Notes: a model not told the origin generated them from the sequence alone. A stretch of 26,121 nucleotides of DNA from an uncultured Oscillospiraceae bacterium (GCA_910583935.1 CAJTZM010000022.1:1-26121), one strand, 5' to 3'; shown: positions 1 to 6,107, counted from the stretch's first letter. Numbers and translations: made by a program.

Positions 1-134
1 CTCCCTTGCGGGTCCCCGTCAATGAGCACCACTTTCTTTCCGGCCTGTGCCAGTCCAATCCCTAAGTTGGCACAGGTTGTGGTCTTGCCCACACCTCCCT
101 TTTGGTTGGCGATGGCGATGATTTGCGTGTTCAA
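1..134 (-). CDS. ParA/Soj-family partition ATPase, N-terminal fragment (runs off the window)
   Basis: Only the first 44 codons are visible. The reading starts at TTG (134-132) and gives LNTQIIAIANQKGGVGKTTT, followed by CANLGIGLAQAGKKVVLIDG and DPQG. KGGVGKTT is the deviant Walker A motif of ParA/MinD ATPases, and the VLIDGDPQG stretch is the A' motif. These ATPases dimerise on DNA with ATP and segregate plasmids, integrative elements or chromosomes, usually with a ParB partner that would lie off the left edge. The TTG start is chosen because GAGGTG sits six bases upstream and the family signature begins right after it. Next to a recombinase remnant, it is most likely cargo of an integrative or conjugative element rather than the chromosomal soj. 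Family assignment is firm; whether the gene is intact cannot be seen. Confidence 0.9.
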   Translation of the reverse strand, partial: MNTQIIAIANQKGGVGKTTTCANLGIGLAQAGKKVVLIDGDPQG

Positions 135-144
135 GATAATCACC

Positions 145-206
145 TCGTTTCTTGGTATGAAAAAAGGGAGAATGTGACCGGAATCAACATTCTCCCTTAG
201 AAACGA
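145..206 (-). promoter_or_regulatory. Terminator-like hairpin nested in an outer stem in the parA leader
   Basis: A perfect 12-bp inverted repeat (AAGGGAGAATGT at 164-175, ACATTCTCCCTT at 187-198, 11-base loop) lies upstream of parA. Read on the minus strand, the stem is followed by a T run, so it looks like an intrinsic terminator. An outer 8-bp repeat (TCGTTTCT at 145-152, AGAAACGA at 199-206) encloses it, and the inner end of that stem overlaps the first bases of the parA Shine-Dalgarno GAGGTG. The layout suggests attenuation or translation control; this is inferred from sequence only. Confidence 0.6.
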
Positions 207-240
207 TATGTGATTGTGCAATAATCTGTCTTTTGTGAGG

Positions 241-327
241 TTAGCTTTTGAGAGCCATCTCGCCGCAAACCCGCATGAATACTGGGTTTTTGCCTGTTTG
301 CTTTCCCTTTCCCCAATAACCTGTGTT
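241..327 (-). pseudogene. Possible 3' end of a gene upstream of parA, truncated at the recombinase junction
   Basis: On the minus strand an open frame ends GYWGKGKQTGKNPVFMRV then CGEMALKS and TAA (243-241), about 100 bases before parA and in the same direction. Upstream of about 327 the frame runs antisense through the recombinase remnant and stops looking like a protein. It could be the tail of an element gene cut by a deletion that fused it to the recombinase, or chance. I do not recognise the family. Confidence 0.25.
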
Positions 328-1578
328 CAACGAATGGTATGCGGCGCAGACCTCTAAGAAAATCCGTGCGGTGTGGCGTCCAAAGCGGAACACGGCGAGC
401 GTATCGCTTCTATCGTGCCCTATGGGTACAGAAAATCGGAAGATAACCCGAAACAATGGGTAATCGACGAACCTGCGGCGCAGACCATAAGGAAGATTTT
501 TGCCCTGTGCCTTGCGGGGAAAGGCCCGATGCAGATTGCAAGGCAGCTTGAGGAAAAACAGATACTCTCCCCCGCCGCCTATTTTGAATTCATCGGCAGG
601 AAACATGCACAGAAAGTCCCCAAAAACCCTTATGGTTGGGAACAGGCGACCGTCGGCTATATTCTTGAAAACAGGCAGTACACCGGCTGCGCCGTCAATT
701 TTAAAAGCACTACCGTCAGTTACAAAGTCCATAAGAGAATCCAGCACAGCGAGGAAGATTACCAAATCATACCCGAGGAACAATGACTGAGGGTGCAGGA
801 GCTTCGGAAACACAAGCGCAGACCGACGAAAACCGGCAGGACGAGCCTTTTTTCGGGATTGCTCTACTGCTACGACTGCAAATCGAAAATGCACTTTGTA
901 GCCGCCAAGAGCATGAAACGGAAACAGGAGCATTTCCGCTGTTCCCAATATAAATCCGGCAGAGGGGAATGTACTATGCACTATATCCGCGATATTGTCC
1001 TTGAAAGGCTTGTGCTGGAAGCTGTTAGCGACTTATCCGATTTTGTGCGCTGCTATGAGCCGGTATTCCTGTATCTGCTGGCAAAGAAAAACAACGCCAT
1101 GCGGCAGAAAGAATACCAACAGCTTCAGCAGGCGGTTGAGAACGGCACAAGGCGGATAGCAGAAATCGACAGGCTGATTGAAAAAGTATTTGAGCAGAAC
1201 GCAGGCGGCATACTCTCCGACGAACGCTTTGCTAAAATGCTTCAGAACTACGAAAAGGAGCAGAAATCATTGACACAGGAAGTAGAGGAAAACCGCCAGA
1301 CCTTGCAGAACGCCGAACAGCGGGAAATGGATTTAAGGCTTGTCTTGCGCACTTTGCGGGAAATAACCGACATTAAGGAGCTTACCCCTACGCTTGTCAA
1401 TTCGCTGATTGAGCGTATCGAAGTCCACAACAGCGACAAATCCAGCGGTCACAGCCATGTGAAGGTAGACATTTATTTTACGGCGGTGGGTATGATAGAT
1501 ATTCCTACCAAAAAAGAAATCCTTGCCACGATGGAAGAAATACGAAACAATCCGCAAGACTTCAAATTTGTGGCGTAA
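318..1578 (+). pseudogene. Large serine recombinase (TnpX/TndX type), degraded: no catalytic domain, frameshifts, internal TGA
   Basis: Large serine recombinases cut and rejoin att sites to move integrative elements. The visible part holds the Recombinase domain (about 395-710, from RIASIVPYGYRKSEDNPKQW to ILENRQYTGCAVNFK), the zinc ribbon (about 840-985, LLYCYDCKSKMHF ... FRCSQYKSGRGEC) and the C-terminal coiled coil and DUF4368-like tail ending QDFKFVA. The N-terminal resolvase domain with its nucleophilic serine is missing. The first recognisable piece is NL at 318-323, then FNEWYAAQTSKKIRAV at 326-373, which is offset by two apparent extra bases and joins the main frame only if one base is restored near 373 (GTG-ATGGCG). 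An in-frame TGA at 784-786 interrupts EEQ*LRVQELRKHK where relatives usually carry Trp, and a few codons before it may be deleted. The gene is almost certainly inactive. It sits between an element ParA and chromosomal genes, so it marks the element's eroded edge. Confidence 0.88.
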
Positions 1579-1648
1579 CAAACGGATACGGAGCAGCCCT
1601 TCAAAGGAAGCTGCACCGCATCCTACATAAAAGTATCCTTATCTGGCG

Positions 1649-1672
1649 ACAGCAAAGGCTGTTTTTCTTTTT
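1649..1672 (+). terminator. Probable intrinsic terminator after the recombinase remnant
   Basis: ACAGC-AAAG-GCTGT (1649-1662) is followed by TTTTCTTTTT. The stem is only five base pairs, so strength is doubtful, but it is well placed 70 bases after the recombinase stop. Confidence 0.5.
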
Positions 1673-1674
1673 CC

Positions 1675-1714
1675 AAAAACGCAGGGAAAGCCGTTAGGCT
1701 TCCCCTGCGTTTTT
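1675..1714 (-). terminator. Bidirectional intrinsic terminator for the small membrane protein gene
   Basis: ACGCAGGGAAAGCC (1679-1692) and GGCTTCCCCTGCGT (1697-1710) form a 14-bp stem with one mismatch and a GTTA loop, with A and T runs on both flanks. It begins three bases past the stop of the 60-residue gene on the minus strand and could also stop plus-strand read-through from the recombinase remnant. Confidence 0.85.
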
Positions 1715-1716
1715 GT

Positions 1717-1899
1717 TTATTTCTTTTTCTTCTTGCCCAGAACGCCCAAAACAACCACCGCAACGATTAAAACGCCGGAGCCGATCAAAAGCCAAAGCAC
1801 CGGTCCTGCAATGCTGCTATCCCCTGCGTAGGCGGTTACAAGGCTTGCCGCCAATCCAAAAACAGCCGCAAAAAGCGCGGCCAATCTCTTCATGAACAT
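1717..1899 (-). CDS. Small two-segment membrane protein (60 aa), unknown function
   Basis: The 60-residue product has a basic start (MFMKR), a hydrophobic signal-like segment (about residues 6-24, ending VTAYAG), about nine polar or small residues (GDSSIAGP), a second hydrophobic segment (about 34-54) and a KKKKK tail. The GDSS-helix-poly-Lys part resembles the C-terminal anchor of clostridial surface proteins, but no LPXTG motif and no mature domain are present, so nearly the whole gene is signal plus anchor. The start at 1899 is supported by AAGGGG seven bases upstream; a second ATG at 1893 is possible. A perfect sigma-A promoter lies at 2019-2047, with a foldable leader of about 110 bases between, and a strong terminator follows, so it is its own transcription unit. 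Real gene likely; role unknown. Confidence 0.75.
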   Translation of the reverse strand: MFMKRLAALFAAVFGLAASLVTAYAGDSSIAGPVLWLLIGSGVLIVAVVVLGVLGKKKKK

Positions 1900-1951
1900 G
1901 GTCTTTCCCCTTTTTCGTCTAATATTTTATGTAAAAAACATCCTTCGGCCT

Positions 1952-2005
1952 ACCGCGCTTTTCAGCTTGTCCTCTTACGGGGCGTCAGCAAAAAGCTGCG
2001 GCGGT
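1952..2005 (-). promoter_or_regulatory. Foldable 5' leader RNA of the 60-aa gene
   Basis: In the minus-strand transcript, ACCGCCG-CAGCTT (2005-1993) pairs with AAGCTG (1968-1963) and, across a short AAAAG bulge region, with CGCGGT (1957-1952). This gives a long interrupted stem closing a loop of about 24 bases. It lies between the promoter and the start codon. It does not match any riboswitch consensus I could recall. It may be a regulatory leader or only a stable 5' end. Confidence 0.4.
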
Positions 2006-2018
2006 CTCGCTATTTTTT

Positions 2019-2047
2019 ATTATAAGGAAGCATCCGACAAGTGTCAA
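2019..2047 (-). promoter_or_regulatory. Perfect sigma-A promoter for the 60-aa gene
   Basis: Minus strand: TTGACA (2047-2042), 17-base spacer, TATAAT (2024-2019). Both hexamers match the consensus exactly. Predicted transcript start is near 2012. Confidence 0.85.
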
Positions 2048-2070
2048 GGGCGAAGACGAAAAAACGCTGA

Positions 2071-2101
2071 TTGAACCGAAAAAAAACGGATATGCTATAA
2101 A
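2071..2101 (+). promoter_or_regulatory. Possible sigma-A promoter for the gene at 2146
   Basis: TTGAAC (2071-2076) with CTATAAAAT following; the -10 could be read as TATAAA (2096-2101, spacer 19) or GCTATA (2094-2099, spacer 17). It is divergent from the strong minus-strand promoter whose -35 lies 24 bases away. Confidence 0.4.
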
Positions 2102-2145
2102 ATAGGAAAAAGATTTGAAAATTTAACGAGAAAGGATTTTGTCCT

Positions 2146-2685
2146 GTGGTATCTGTTTTTATTGTTGGCGGCGGAAAGCCAAAATGGATTTCGTCCCTAC
2201 AGGATATTTTGAAAAGAAATTTTGCGGCGGCTTTGATGGGAGAACAGTATTTTTTTTCCCAAAGCGAGCATCCGGAGCTCTTCATTCTGGAAATGGAAAA
2301 GCTCTGCCACATTACCGCTCCCAGATCCATCGTTTTATGCAAGGAGCCTTTCTCCGCGCCGGCGCATATTGATCTTCCGCCGGACGCCGTTGGCCTTTTA
2401 GCGTCCAGCAATCTGGCCGCCGCCGAATTTCTTCACCGCTGCGGTGTCCGCACGATTACGCTGGGAATGTCCAGCAAGGACACGCTCACCCTTTCCAGCA
2501 TTACATCAGACAGCGCCGTTTTATGCCTGCAGCGAGCCATCTGCGATCTTGCCGGCAATACGCTGGAGCCGGTGGAAATCCCCCTGGCCCTATCTCACCA
2601 ATACGATGCCTTTTCCATTTTATGCGCCTGCGCCATTTTGATGCTCAGCGAGCGGATTGACAGTTTAAAACAAATTCTTTTCTAA
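2146..2685 (+). CDS. Conserved hypothetical protein (179 aa)
   Basis: I do not recognise a named family. The product starts VSVFIVGGGKPKW, which looks like a beta-strand/Gly-rich turn, but there is no full P-loop (no GKS/T). The middle reads PDAVGLLASSNLAAAEFL and RCGVRTITLGMSSKDT, then LTLSSITSDSAVLCLQRAIC and LEPVEIPLALSHQYDAFSIL, an alternating alpha/beta pattern typical of a soluble Rossmann-like protein. The GMS(S/A)KDT...SSI stretch recurs, to my memory, in short clostridial proteins of unknown role. The GTG start at 2146 is chosen from AAAGGA about nine bases upstream. The next gene (98 bases on) is the spore protein gene, which has its own candidate promoter, so co-regulation is not implied. 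Confidence 0.7.
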   Translation: MVSVFIVGGGKPKWISSLQDILKRNFAAALMGEQYFFSQSEHPELFILEMEKLCHITAPRSIVLCKEPFSAPAHIDLPPDAVGLLASSNLAAAEFLHRCGVRTITLGMSSKDTLTLSSITSDSAVLCLQRAICDLAGNTLEPVEIPLALSHQYDAFSILCACAILMLSERIDSLKQILF

Positions 2686-2695
2686 AAAATTGGCA

Positions 2696-2726
2696 GGTAT
2701 CTTTTTTATAGCGCTGGAAGATACTA
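2696..2726 (+). promoter_or_regulatory. Sigma-G-like (forespore) promoter of the spore protein gene
   Basis: GGTATC (2696-2701), 18-base spacer, GATACTA (2720-2726), against the known sigma-G pattern TGNATA-N17/18-CATACTA. The -10 matches six of seven. The position is right for a spore protein gene, whose family is normally transcribed by sigma-G. The two boxes also form an inverted repeat (GTATCTT/AAGATAC). Confidence 0.6.
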
Positions 2727-2783
2727 ATACCACAAACGCAACAAAATATTTTGAAATAGAAAAACCAAAGGAGTGTTCACACT

Positions 2784-2978
2784 ATGACCAGCAACAACAA
2801 AATCGTTGTTCCCGAGGCGAAAGCCGCTATGAACAAATTTAAGATGGAAGCTGCCAACGAGGTTGGCGTTAACCTGAAGGAAGGCTATAACGGCAACCTG
2901 ACCTCCAGAGAGGCCGGTTCTGTTGGCGGACAAATGGTGAAAAAAATGATCGAGGCGTACGAAAACTCTATCAAATAG
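2784..2978 (+). CDS. Alpha/beta-type small acid-soluble spore protein (SASP)
   Basis: This 64-residue protein coats spore DNA, holds it in an A-like form and protects it from UV and heat damage; the germination protease GPR degrades it on germination. The sequence shows both family signatures: KIVVPEAKAAMNKFKMEAAN with the GPR site region NE-VGVNL, and LTSREAGSVGGQMVKKMIEA. Length is normal for the family. The ATG at 2784 has AAAGGAGTG upstream. A sigma-G-like promoter precedes it and a strong terminator follows, so it is monocistronic. This is the firmest evidence that the host forms spores. Confidence 0.96.
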   Translation: MTSNNKIVVPEAKAAMNKFKMEAANEVGVNLKEGYNGNLTSREAGSVGGQMVKKMIEAYENSIK

Positions 2979-2991
2979 GTTTTCTCGATGC

Positions 2992-3030
2992 AAAAAAGGG
3001 GGATATGCCGGTTCTGGCATATCCCCTTTT
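2992..3030 (+). terminator. Bidirectional intrinsic terminator between the SASP and fumarase-type genes
   Basis: GGGGGATATGCC (2998-3009) pairs with GGCATATCCCC (3016-3026), flanked by an A run and TTTT. It ends the spore protein transcript and, on the other strand, the fumarase-type transcript that stops at 3065. Confidence 0.9.
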
Positions 3031-3064
3031 CTCTTTTGTGTTTGCCTTTTTGGGAAAAGCGGCC

Positions 3065-3601
3065 TTACTGCTTCTTTTTAAACAGATTCCCGCCGCTGCA
3101 GTCAATGCCCACAATCAGTGGAAAATCCTCAAACTCCAGCCGTTTGACCGATTCACAGCCCAAATCCTCAAAGGCGATTACATCGCATTTTTTGATACAT
3201 TTGGCCGCCAGCGCCCCGGCGCCTCCCAATGCGCAGAAGTAAACCGCCCGGTTGCGGACAATCGCCTGGCAGACTTCGTCACTGCGCTGGCCCTTCCCGA
3301 TCATGCACTTAAGCCCCATATCCAAAAGCCGCGGCGCATACGGATCCATCCGGCCGGCCGTCGTCGGTCCGCAGGCCCCAATGGCCAGATGCGGCGGCGT
3401 TCCGGTAGGACCTGCATAATAAATAGCAGCGCCTTTTAAATCAAAGGGAAGCGCCTTCCCCTCATCCAGCAGGGCAAAATAGCGCTTGTGGGCCGCGTCG
3501 CGGGAGGTATGTACCGTGCCCGACAAAAGCACCCGATCCCCTGCGTGAAGCTTAGGGGCCCATTCCTCCAGTTGATTTACGTTAATTTTGATCGCTTCCA
3601 T
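3065..3601 (-). CDS. Class I fumarase / tartrate dehydratase-type hydro-lyase, beta subunit
   Basis: Two-subunit class I fumarases (and L(+)-tartrate dehydratases) interconvert malate and fumarate with a 4Fe-4S cluster; the beta subunit forms the mobile C-terminal domain. The 178-residue product carries the family blocks: AGDRVLLSGTVHTSRDAAHK, GAAIYYAGPTGTPP, GACGPTTAGRMDPYAPRLL, GLKCMIGKGQRS and RLEFEDFPLIVGIDCSGGN. Length is normal for a free beta subunit (about 180-190). The ATG at 3601 is preferred over an upstream one at 3652 because AAGGAAGG lies about nine bases before it. The alpha (cluster-binding) subunit is not in the window: upstream is the DivIVA-like gene, 90 bases away. It must be encoded elsewhere or be lost. 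Substrate (fumarate or tartrate) cannot be told from the beta subunit. Confidence 0.88.
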   Translation of the reverse strand: MEAIKINVNQLEEWAPKLHAGDRVLLSGTVHTSRDAAHKRYFALLDEGKALPFDLKGAAIYYAGPTGTPPHLAIGACGPTTAGRMDPYAPRLLDMGLKCMIGKGQRSDEVCQAIVRNRAVYFCALGGAGALAAKCIKKCDVIAFEDLGCESVKRLEFEDFPLIVGIDCSGGNLFKKKQ

Positions 3602-3691
3602 TTTTGAAAACCCTTCCTTTTTTCGGATCCCGCGCAAAAAGATTTCTGGCATGATCCATTAAAATGCAGCCATCTGTTACTCTATCGGGAC

Positions 3692-4390
3692 TCAGCGGAA
3701 CTTCTGACCCAAATGGAACGGCGCAAAGGTGTGCTTTTCCACCTGAGGCTGCAGTGGCTGCTTCGGCTGCGGCGAAACGCCCAATTTTTCCAGCTTGCCG
3801 TCCAACAGCTCCAGCGTCTCCCGCAGTTCACCGCGAAGCTGTTCCACATTCTGCTTAAACTGCAAAAAGTCTTCGTTCATCTTTTCCAGCCGTTCCTCTT
3901 TTTCGCGGGTTATGGCCTGCGCTTCTTCCCTCGCCTGCTCGACGATACGCTCCGCCTGCTGCTTTGCGTCGACCACCAACGTCCCAACCTTCATGGCAAC
4001 CTCGTCGTATTTCTGCGCCTTAAACAGATTGGTCTCCGCCTGAAACTGGAATTTCCGCGCCTGCTCGGCCAGCTGCCTGCCTTCTTCCTCTTTCTCCGCC
4101 AACCGCTTTTGCTGACGGGCGATCTCCAGGTTCAGCCGGTCGGTCAGTTCGGTCAGTTCCCGGGATTTTTGCTGCTGCTGTTTGGACGCCTCTTCTGCGG
4201 CGGCCTTTTCCTCCTCGGAGGGAATCTGCTCCTTTAACTGAGCCACCTGCGCCTCCAGCGCGGCAACCTTTTCGTCCAATTCAACTTTCAGCTTTTGATT
4301 ATCCGTATTCAGCTGGTCAATATAGCTTAAAACAGCCGCCTTCTGAAAACCACCGAAAGCCGTCGTTTTAAAAATCACCGGATCGCTCAT
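3692..4390 (-). CDS. DivIVA-like coiled-coil protein
   Basis: The 232-residue product begins with a compact domain (SDPVIFKTTAFGGFQKAAVL, SYIDQLN) matching the N-terminal membrane-curvature-sensing region of DivIVA/GpsB-type proteins as found in Oscillospiraceae. Almost all the rest (about residues 30-210) is charged coiled coil rich in Glu, Gln, Lys and Arg. A Pro/Gln-rich tail follows (SPQPKQPLQPQ). Such proteins gather at division sites or poles and recruit cell-envelope or chromosome-segregation partners. The start at 4390 has GGGAGGAA at good spacing. An extended -10 promoter sits at 4564-4572, leaving a leader of about 165 bases. The downstream fumarase-type gene is in the same direction and may be co-transcribed. 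The exact role is inferred from the N-terminal motif only. Confidence 0.72.
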   Translation of the reverse strand: MSDPVIFKTTAFGGFQKAAVLSYIDQLNTDNQKLKVELDEKVAALEAQVAQLKEQIPSEEEKAAAEEASKQQQQKSRELTELTDRLNLEIARQQKRLAEKEEEGRQLAEQARKFQFQAETNLFKAQKYDEVAMKVGTLVVDAKQQAERIVEQAREEAQAITREKEERLEKMNEDFLQFKQNVEQLRGELRETLELLDGKLEKLGVSPQPKQPLQPQVEKHTFAPFHLGQKFR

Positions 4391-4563
4391 ATCCGTTCCT
4401 CCCTGTCCTAATCCGCCCGGAAACCGTCAAGGTCCTGTCCGCGCGTTAATCCTGCTGCCGGCGCCTCATCCTTTTAAGCCCCGGCATATGATGAATGGTT
4501 CTTCTCGGCCCTCTTCACCGTTTGTTAACCGGCTTTTCCAAGTTTTCTGTCCATTCTGCGTTT

Positions 4564-4592
4564 ATTATAGCATAATGCAGACAAAAATAAAA
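4564..4592 (-). promoter_or_regulatory. Extended -10 promoter upstream of the DivIVA-like gene
   Basis: Minus strand: TGCTATAAT (4572-4564), a perfect TGn extended -10 with consensus TATAAT. The -35 at 17 bases (TTTTAT) is weak, as is usual for extended -10 promoters. Confidence 0.6.
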
Positions 4593-4603
4593 GAAAAAGC
4601 GGC

Positions 4604-4624
4604 GAAAAAGGCCGATTTTTCGGC
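4604..4624 (-). terminator. Intrinsic terminator of the DUF1836 gene
   Basis: Minus strand: GCCGA-AAAA-TCGGC (4624-4611) followed by CTTTTT. It lies 50 bases past the DUF1836 stop and just upstream of the next promoter. Confidence 0.75.
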
Positions 4625-4674
4625 TGGCGGTCATGACTGCCTCCCCTCAGCTCGCCTCAATAGCGGGGAAGCGG

Positions 4675-5241
4675 CTATTTCTCTTTCTTTTTCTCCTTGT
4701 CCGATAAGGGGAAGGACCGCTCCACCAGCACGTCGCACATACGCTTGGTCATATAGGAAATCCACGAAAGCTGCAAAAGCAGCTGAGCCGTATCGGGGAC
4801 GCAATTTTCCATATTCTGCGCCAAAAGCTTGTCGAGCATTTCGGTCAGCAGCCGTCCATTGACTTCCCTGCTGTCCAGATAGCCACTGTAAAGCTTTTCC
4901 CAAACCCCCACCGAAGACGCTTCCTCCAACTGGGCCTCTTCGTTCAGCTGCTGCATCACCCCTTTGATCTGCTGGATGGAAAGGGTTTGCTTCAGCCGGT
5001 AAATTAAAAGCATCTGCAAAACGTGCTCTTTCGAATATTTTTTCCCTTTGATGGGCTTTAGCAGACCCTCTTTGCTATAATTATTGATCATCGTTTTGGT
5101 CAAAAGGCCGTCCTGCGCCTGGGTTTTATCCGCAAATAGGGTGATGATCTGGTCCATATATAAGCTCAAATCGGGCAGATCGTCCAACTCGACCTCCTTT
5201 TGCTCCAACGGCCTTTGCAGTACTTCCAACAGCTTTTCCAT
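4675..5241 (-). CDS. DUF1836 family protein, MerR-like putative regulator
   Basis: The 188-residue product has the DUF1836 hallmark: LPDLSLYMDQIITLFADKT, then LLTKTMINNYSKEGLLKP and KGKKYSKEHVLQMLLIYRLK, then SIQQIKGVM. The TMINNY-KEGLL-P...KKY pattern resembles a winged-helix/MerR DNA-binding arrangement, so a transcription regulator is the usual guess; the family's function is not established. The C-terminus is charged (DKEKKKEK). ATG at 5241 is preferred over upstream starts because AAAGGTG lies eight bases before it. A good promoter (5337-5365) lies upstream, divergent from the hemolysin III gene, and a terminator follows. The divergent pair could be regulator and target, but nothing in the sequence proves that. 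Confidence 0.82.
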   Translation of the reverse strand: MEKLLEVLQRPLEQKEVELDDLPDLSLYMDQIITLFADKTQAQDGLLTKTMINNYSKEGLLKPIKGKKYSKEHVLQMLLIYRLKQTLSIQQIKGVMQQLNEEAQLEEASSVGVWEKLYSGYLDSREVNGRLLTEMLDKLLAQNMENCVPDTAQLLLQLSWISYMTKRMCDVLVERSFPLSDKEKKKEK

Positions 5242-5336
5242 TCTCCACGCACCTTTCCCAGCCTGTACCGGGTTTGGTCCCAAACGCGCGCCGGCAGGCA
5301 GGCGGCGCTCAGTCCCGATTTAAACAAATTAACCTT

Positions 5337-5365
5337 ATTATATCTCATAGCAAATAAAAATACAA
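5337..5365 (-). promoter_or_regulatory. Sigma-A promoter of the DUF1836 gene
   Basis: Minus strand: TTGTAT (5365-5360), 17-base spacer, TATAAT (5342-5337). Predicted start near 5330, giving a leader of about 90 bases. Confidence 0.7.
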
Positions 5366-5372
5366 TATACCA

Positions 5373-5412
5373 TTGCAATTCTTATTTAAACGTGTTATTA
5401 TAAGTGTATAAT
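5373..5412 (+). promoter_or_regulatory. Sigma-A promoter(s) of the hemolysin III gene
   Basis: Two readings: TTGCAA (5373-5378)-N17-TATTAT (5396-5401), and TTTAAA (5385-5390)-N16-TATAAT (5407-5412). The minus-strand DUF1836 -35 box ends only eight bases away, so the promoters are back to back and RNA polymerase could interfere between them. Confidence 0.6.
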
Positions 5413-5454
5413 ATAGTTTTAAATACTACATAATATATTTTACGAGGTGATATC

Positions 5455-6105
5455 ATGCCGTATTTCATGAAAAAAGCGAGAGAACCAATCAGCAGCTATA
5501 CCCATTTTCTCGGGGCTATTTTATTCGGAGCCGGCGCAGTGCTGTTGTTTTTCAAGGCCTTTGCCGAAGGAAGCGACAGCCGCACCCTGCTTTCGCTGCT
5601 GGCCTTTGGCAGTTCCATAACCGCCTTGTACAGCGCCAGCGCCATCTACCATTTCAGCAATCGGACTCCCAAGGTGATCTACCATCTGCGCAAGCTGGAT
5701 CATTCCATGATTTATGTTCTGATCGCTGGAACCTATACACCGATCCTCATGACCTATTTGGAACCGCCAAAAGGCGCCTTGTTCACGGCCGCCATGTGGA
5801 TCATCGCCGCGTTGGGCATTTTGATGAAGCTTTGCTGGTTCCACGCGCCCAGGTGGCTGACCACGGCCTTATACCTTTTGATGGGCTGGGCCATTCTGGC
5901 GGACGTAACCATTTTTTCCCGCATGAGCGCCGGGGCCTTGTGGCTGCTGGTATTAGGGGGCGTATCCTACACCATCGGCGGGGTGATCTACGGCGTAAAA
6001 AAGCCAAATTTGTCTGTCAAGCTGGGATTTCACGAGCTGTTCCATTTATTTGTTCTGGGCGGCAGCCTGTTCCATTATTTGCTGGTACTATTTTATATCG
6101 CCTGA
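5455..6105 (+). CDS. Hemolysin III / PAQR family membrane protein
   Basis: The 216-residue product is a seven-helix integral membrane protein of the hemolysin III (YqfA/PAQR) family. Family motifs are visible: PISSYTHFLGAILFGAGAVL near the start, SAIYHFSN, RKLDHSMIYVLIAGTYTPI (H and D are conserved in the presumed metal-binding site) and GFHELFHLFVLGGSLFHYL at the end (three more His). Length is typical (about 210-220). Bacterial members are of uncertain function; haemolysis was described for one Bacillus cereus protein, while other members are linked to membrane or metal homeostasis. The start at 5455 has GAGGTG five bases upstream. It is divergent from the DUF1836 gene. A weak hairpin (ATACGGA/TCCGTAT, 6140-6158) downstream has no proper T tract, so read-through into the small gene at 6181 is possible. 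Confidence 0.88.
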   Translation: MPYFMKKAREPISSYTHFLGAILFGAGAVLLFFKAFAEGSDSRTLLSLLAFGSSITALYSASAIYHFSNRTPKVIYHLRKLDHSMIYVLIAGTYTPILMTYLEPPKGALFTAAMWIIAALGILMKLCWFHAPRWLTTALYLLMGWAILADVTIFSRMSAGALWLLVLGGVSYTIGGVIYGVKKPNLSVKLGFHELFHLFVLGGSLFHYLLVLFYIA

Positions 6106-6107
6106 CA

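Noticed and set aside
784..786. TGA in the recombinase read as a recoded codon (Trp or selenocysteine)
   Set aside because: Other genes in the window use TGA as a normal stop and TGG for Trp, no SECIS-like hairpin follows, and the same gene has further lesions. A nonsense mutation is simpler.
241..981. 246-codon minus-strand frame
   Set aside because: Most of it is antisense to the recombinase remnant and resembles no protein; only the last 29 codons may be a gene tail, listed separately at low confidence.
1900..2012. Known riboswitch in the leader of the 60-aa gene
   Set aside because: I compared it from memory with c-di-GMP, fluoride, guanidine, ZTP, THF, SAM, TPP and manganese patterns and found no match. 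It is reported only as a folded leader.
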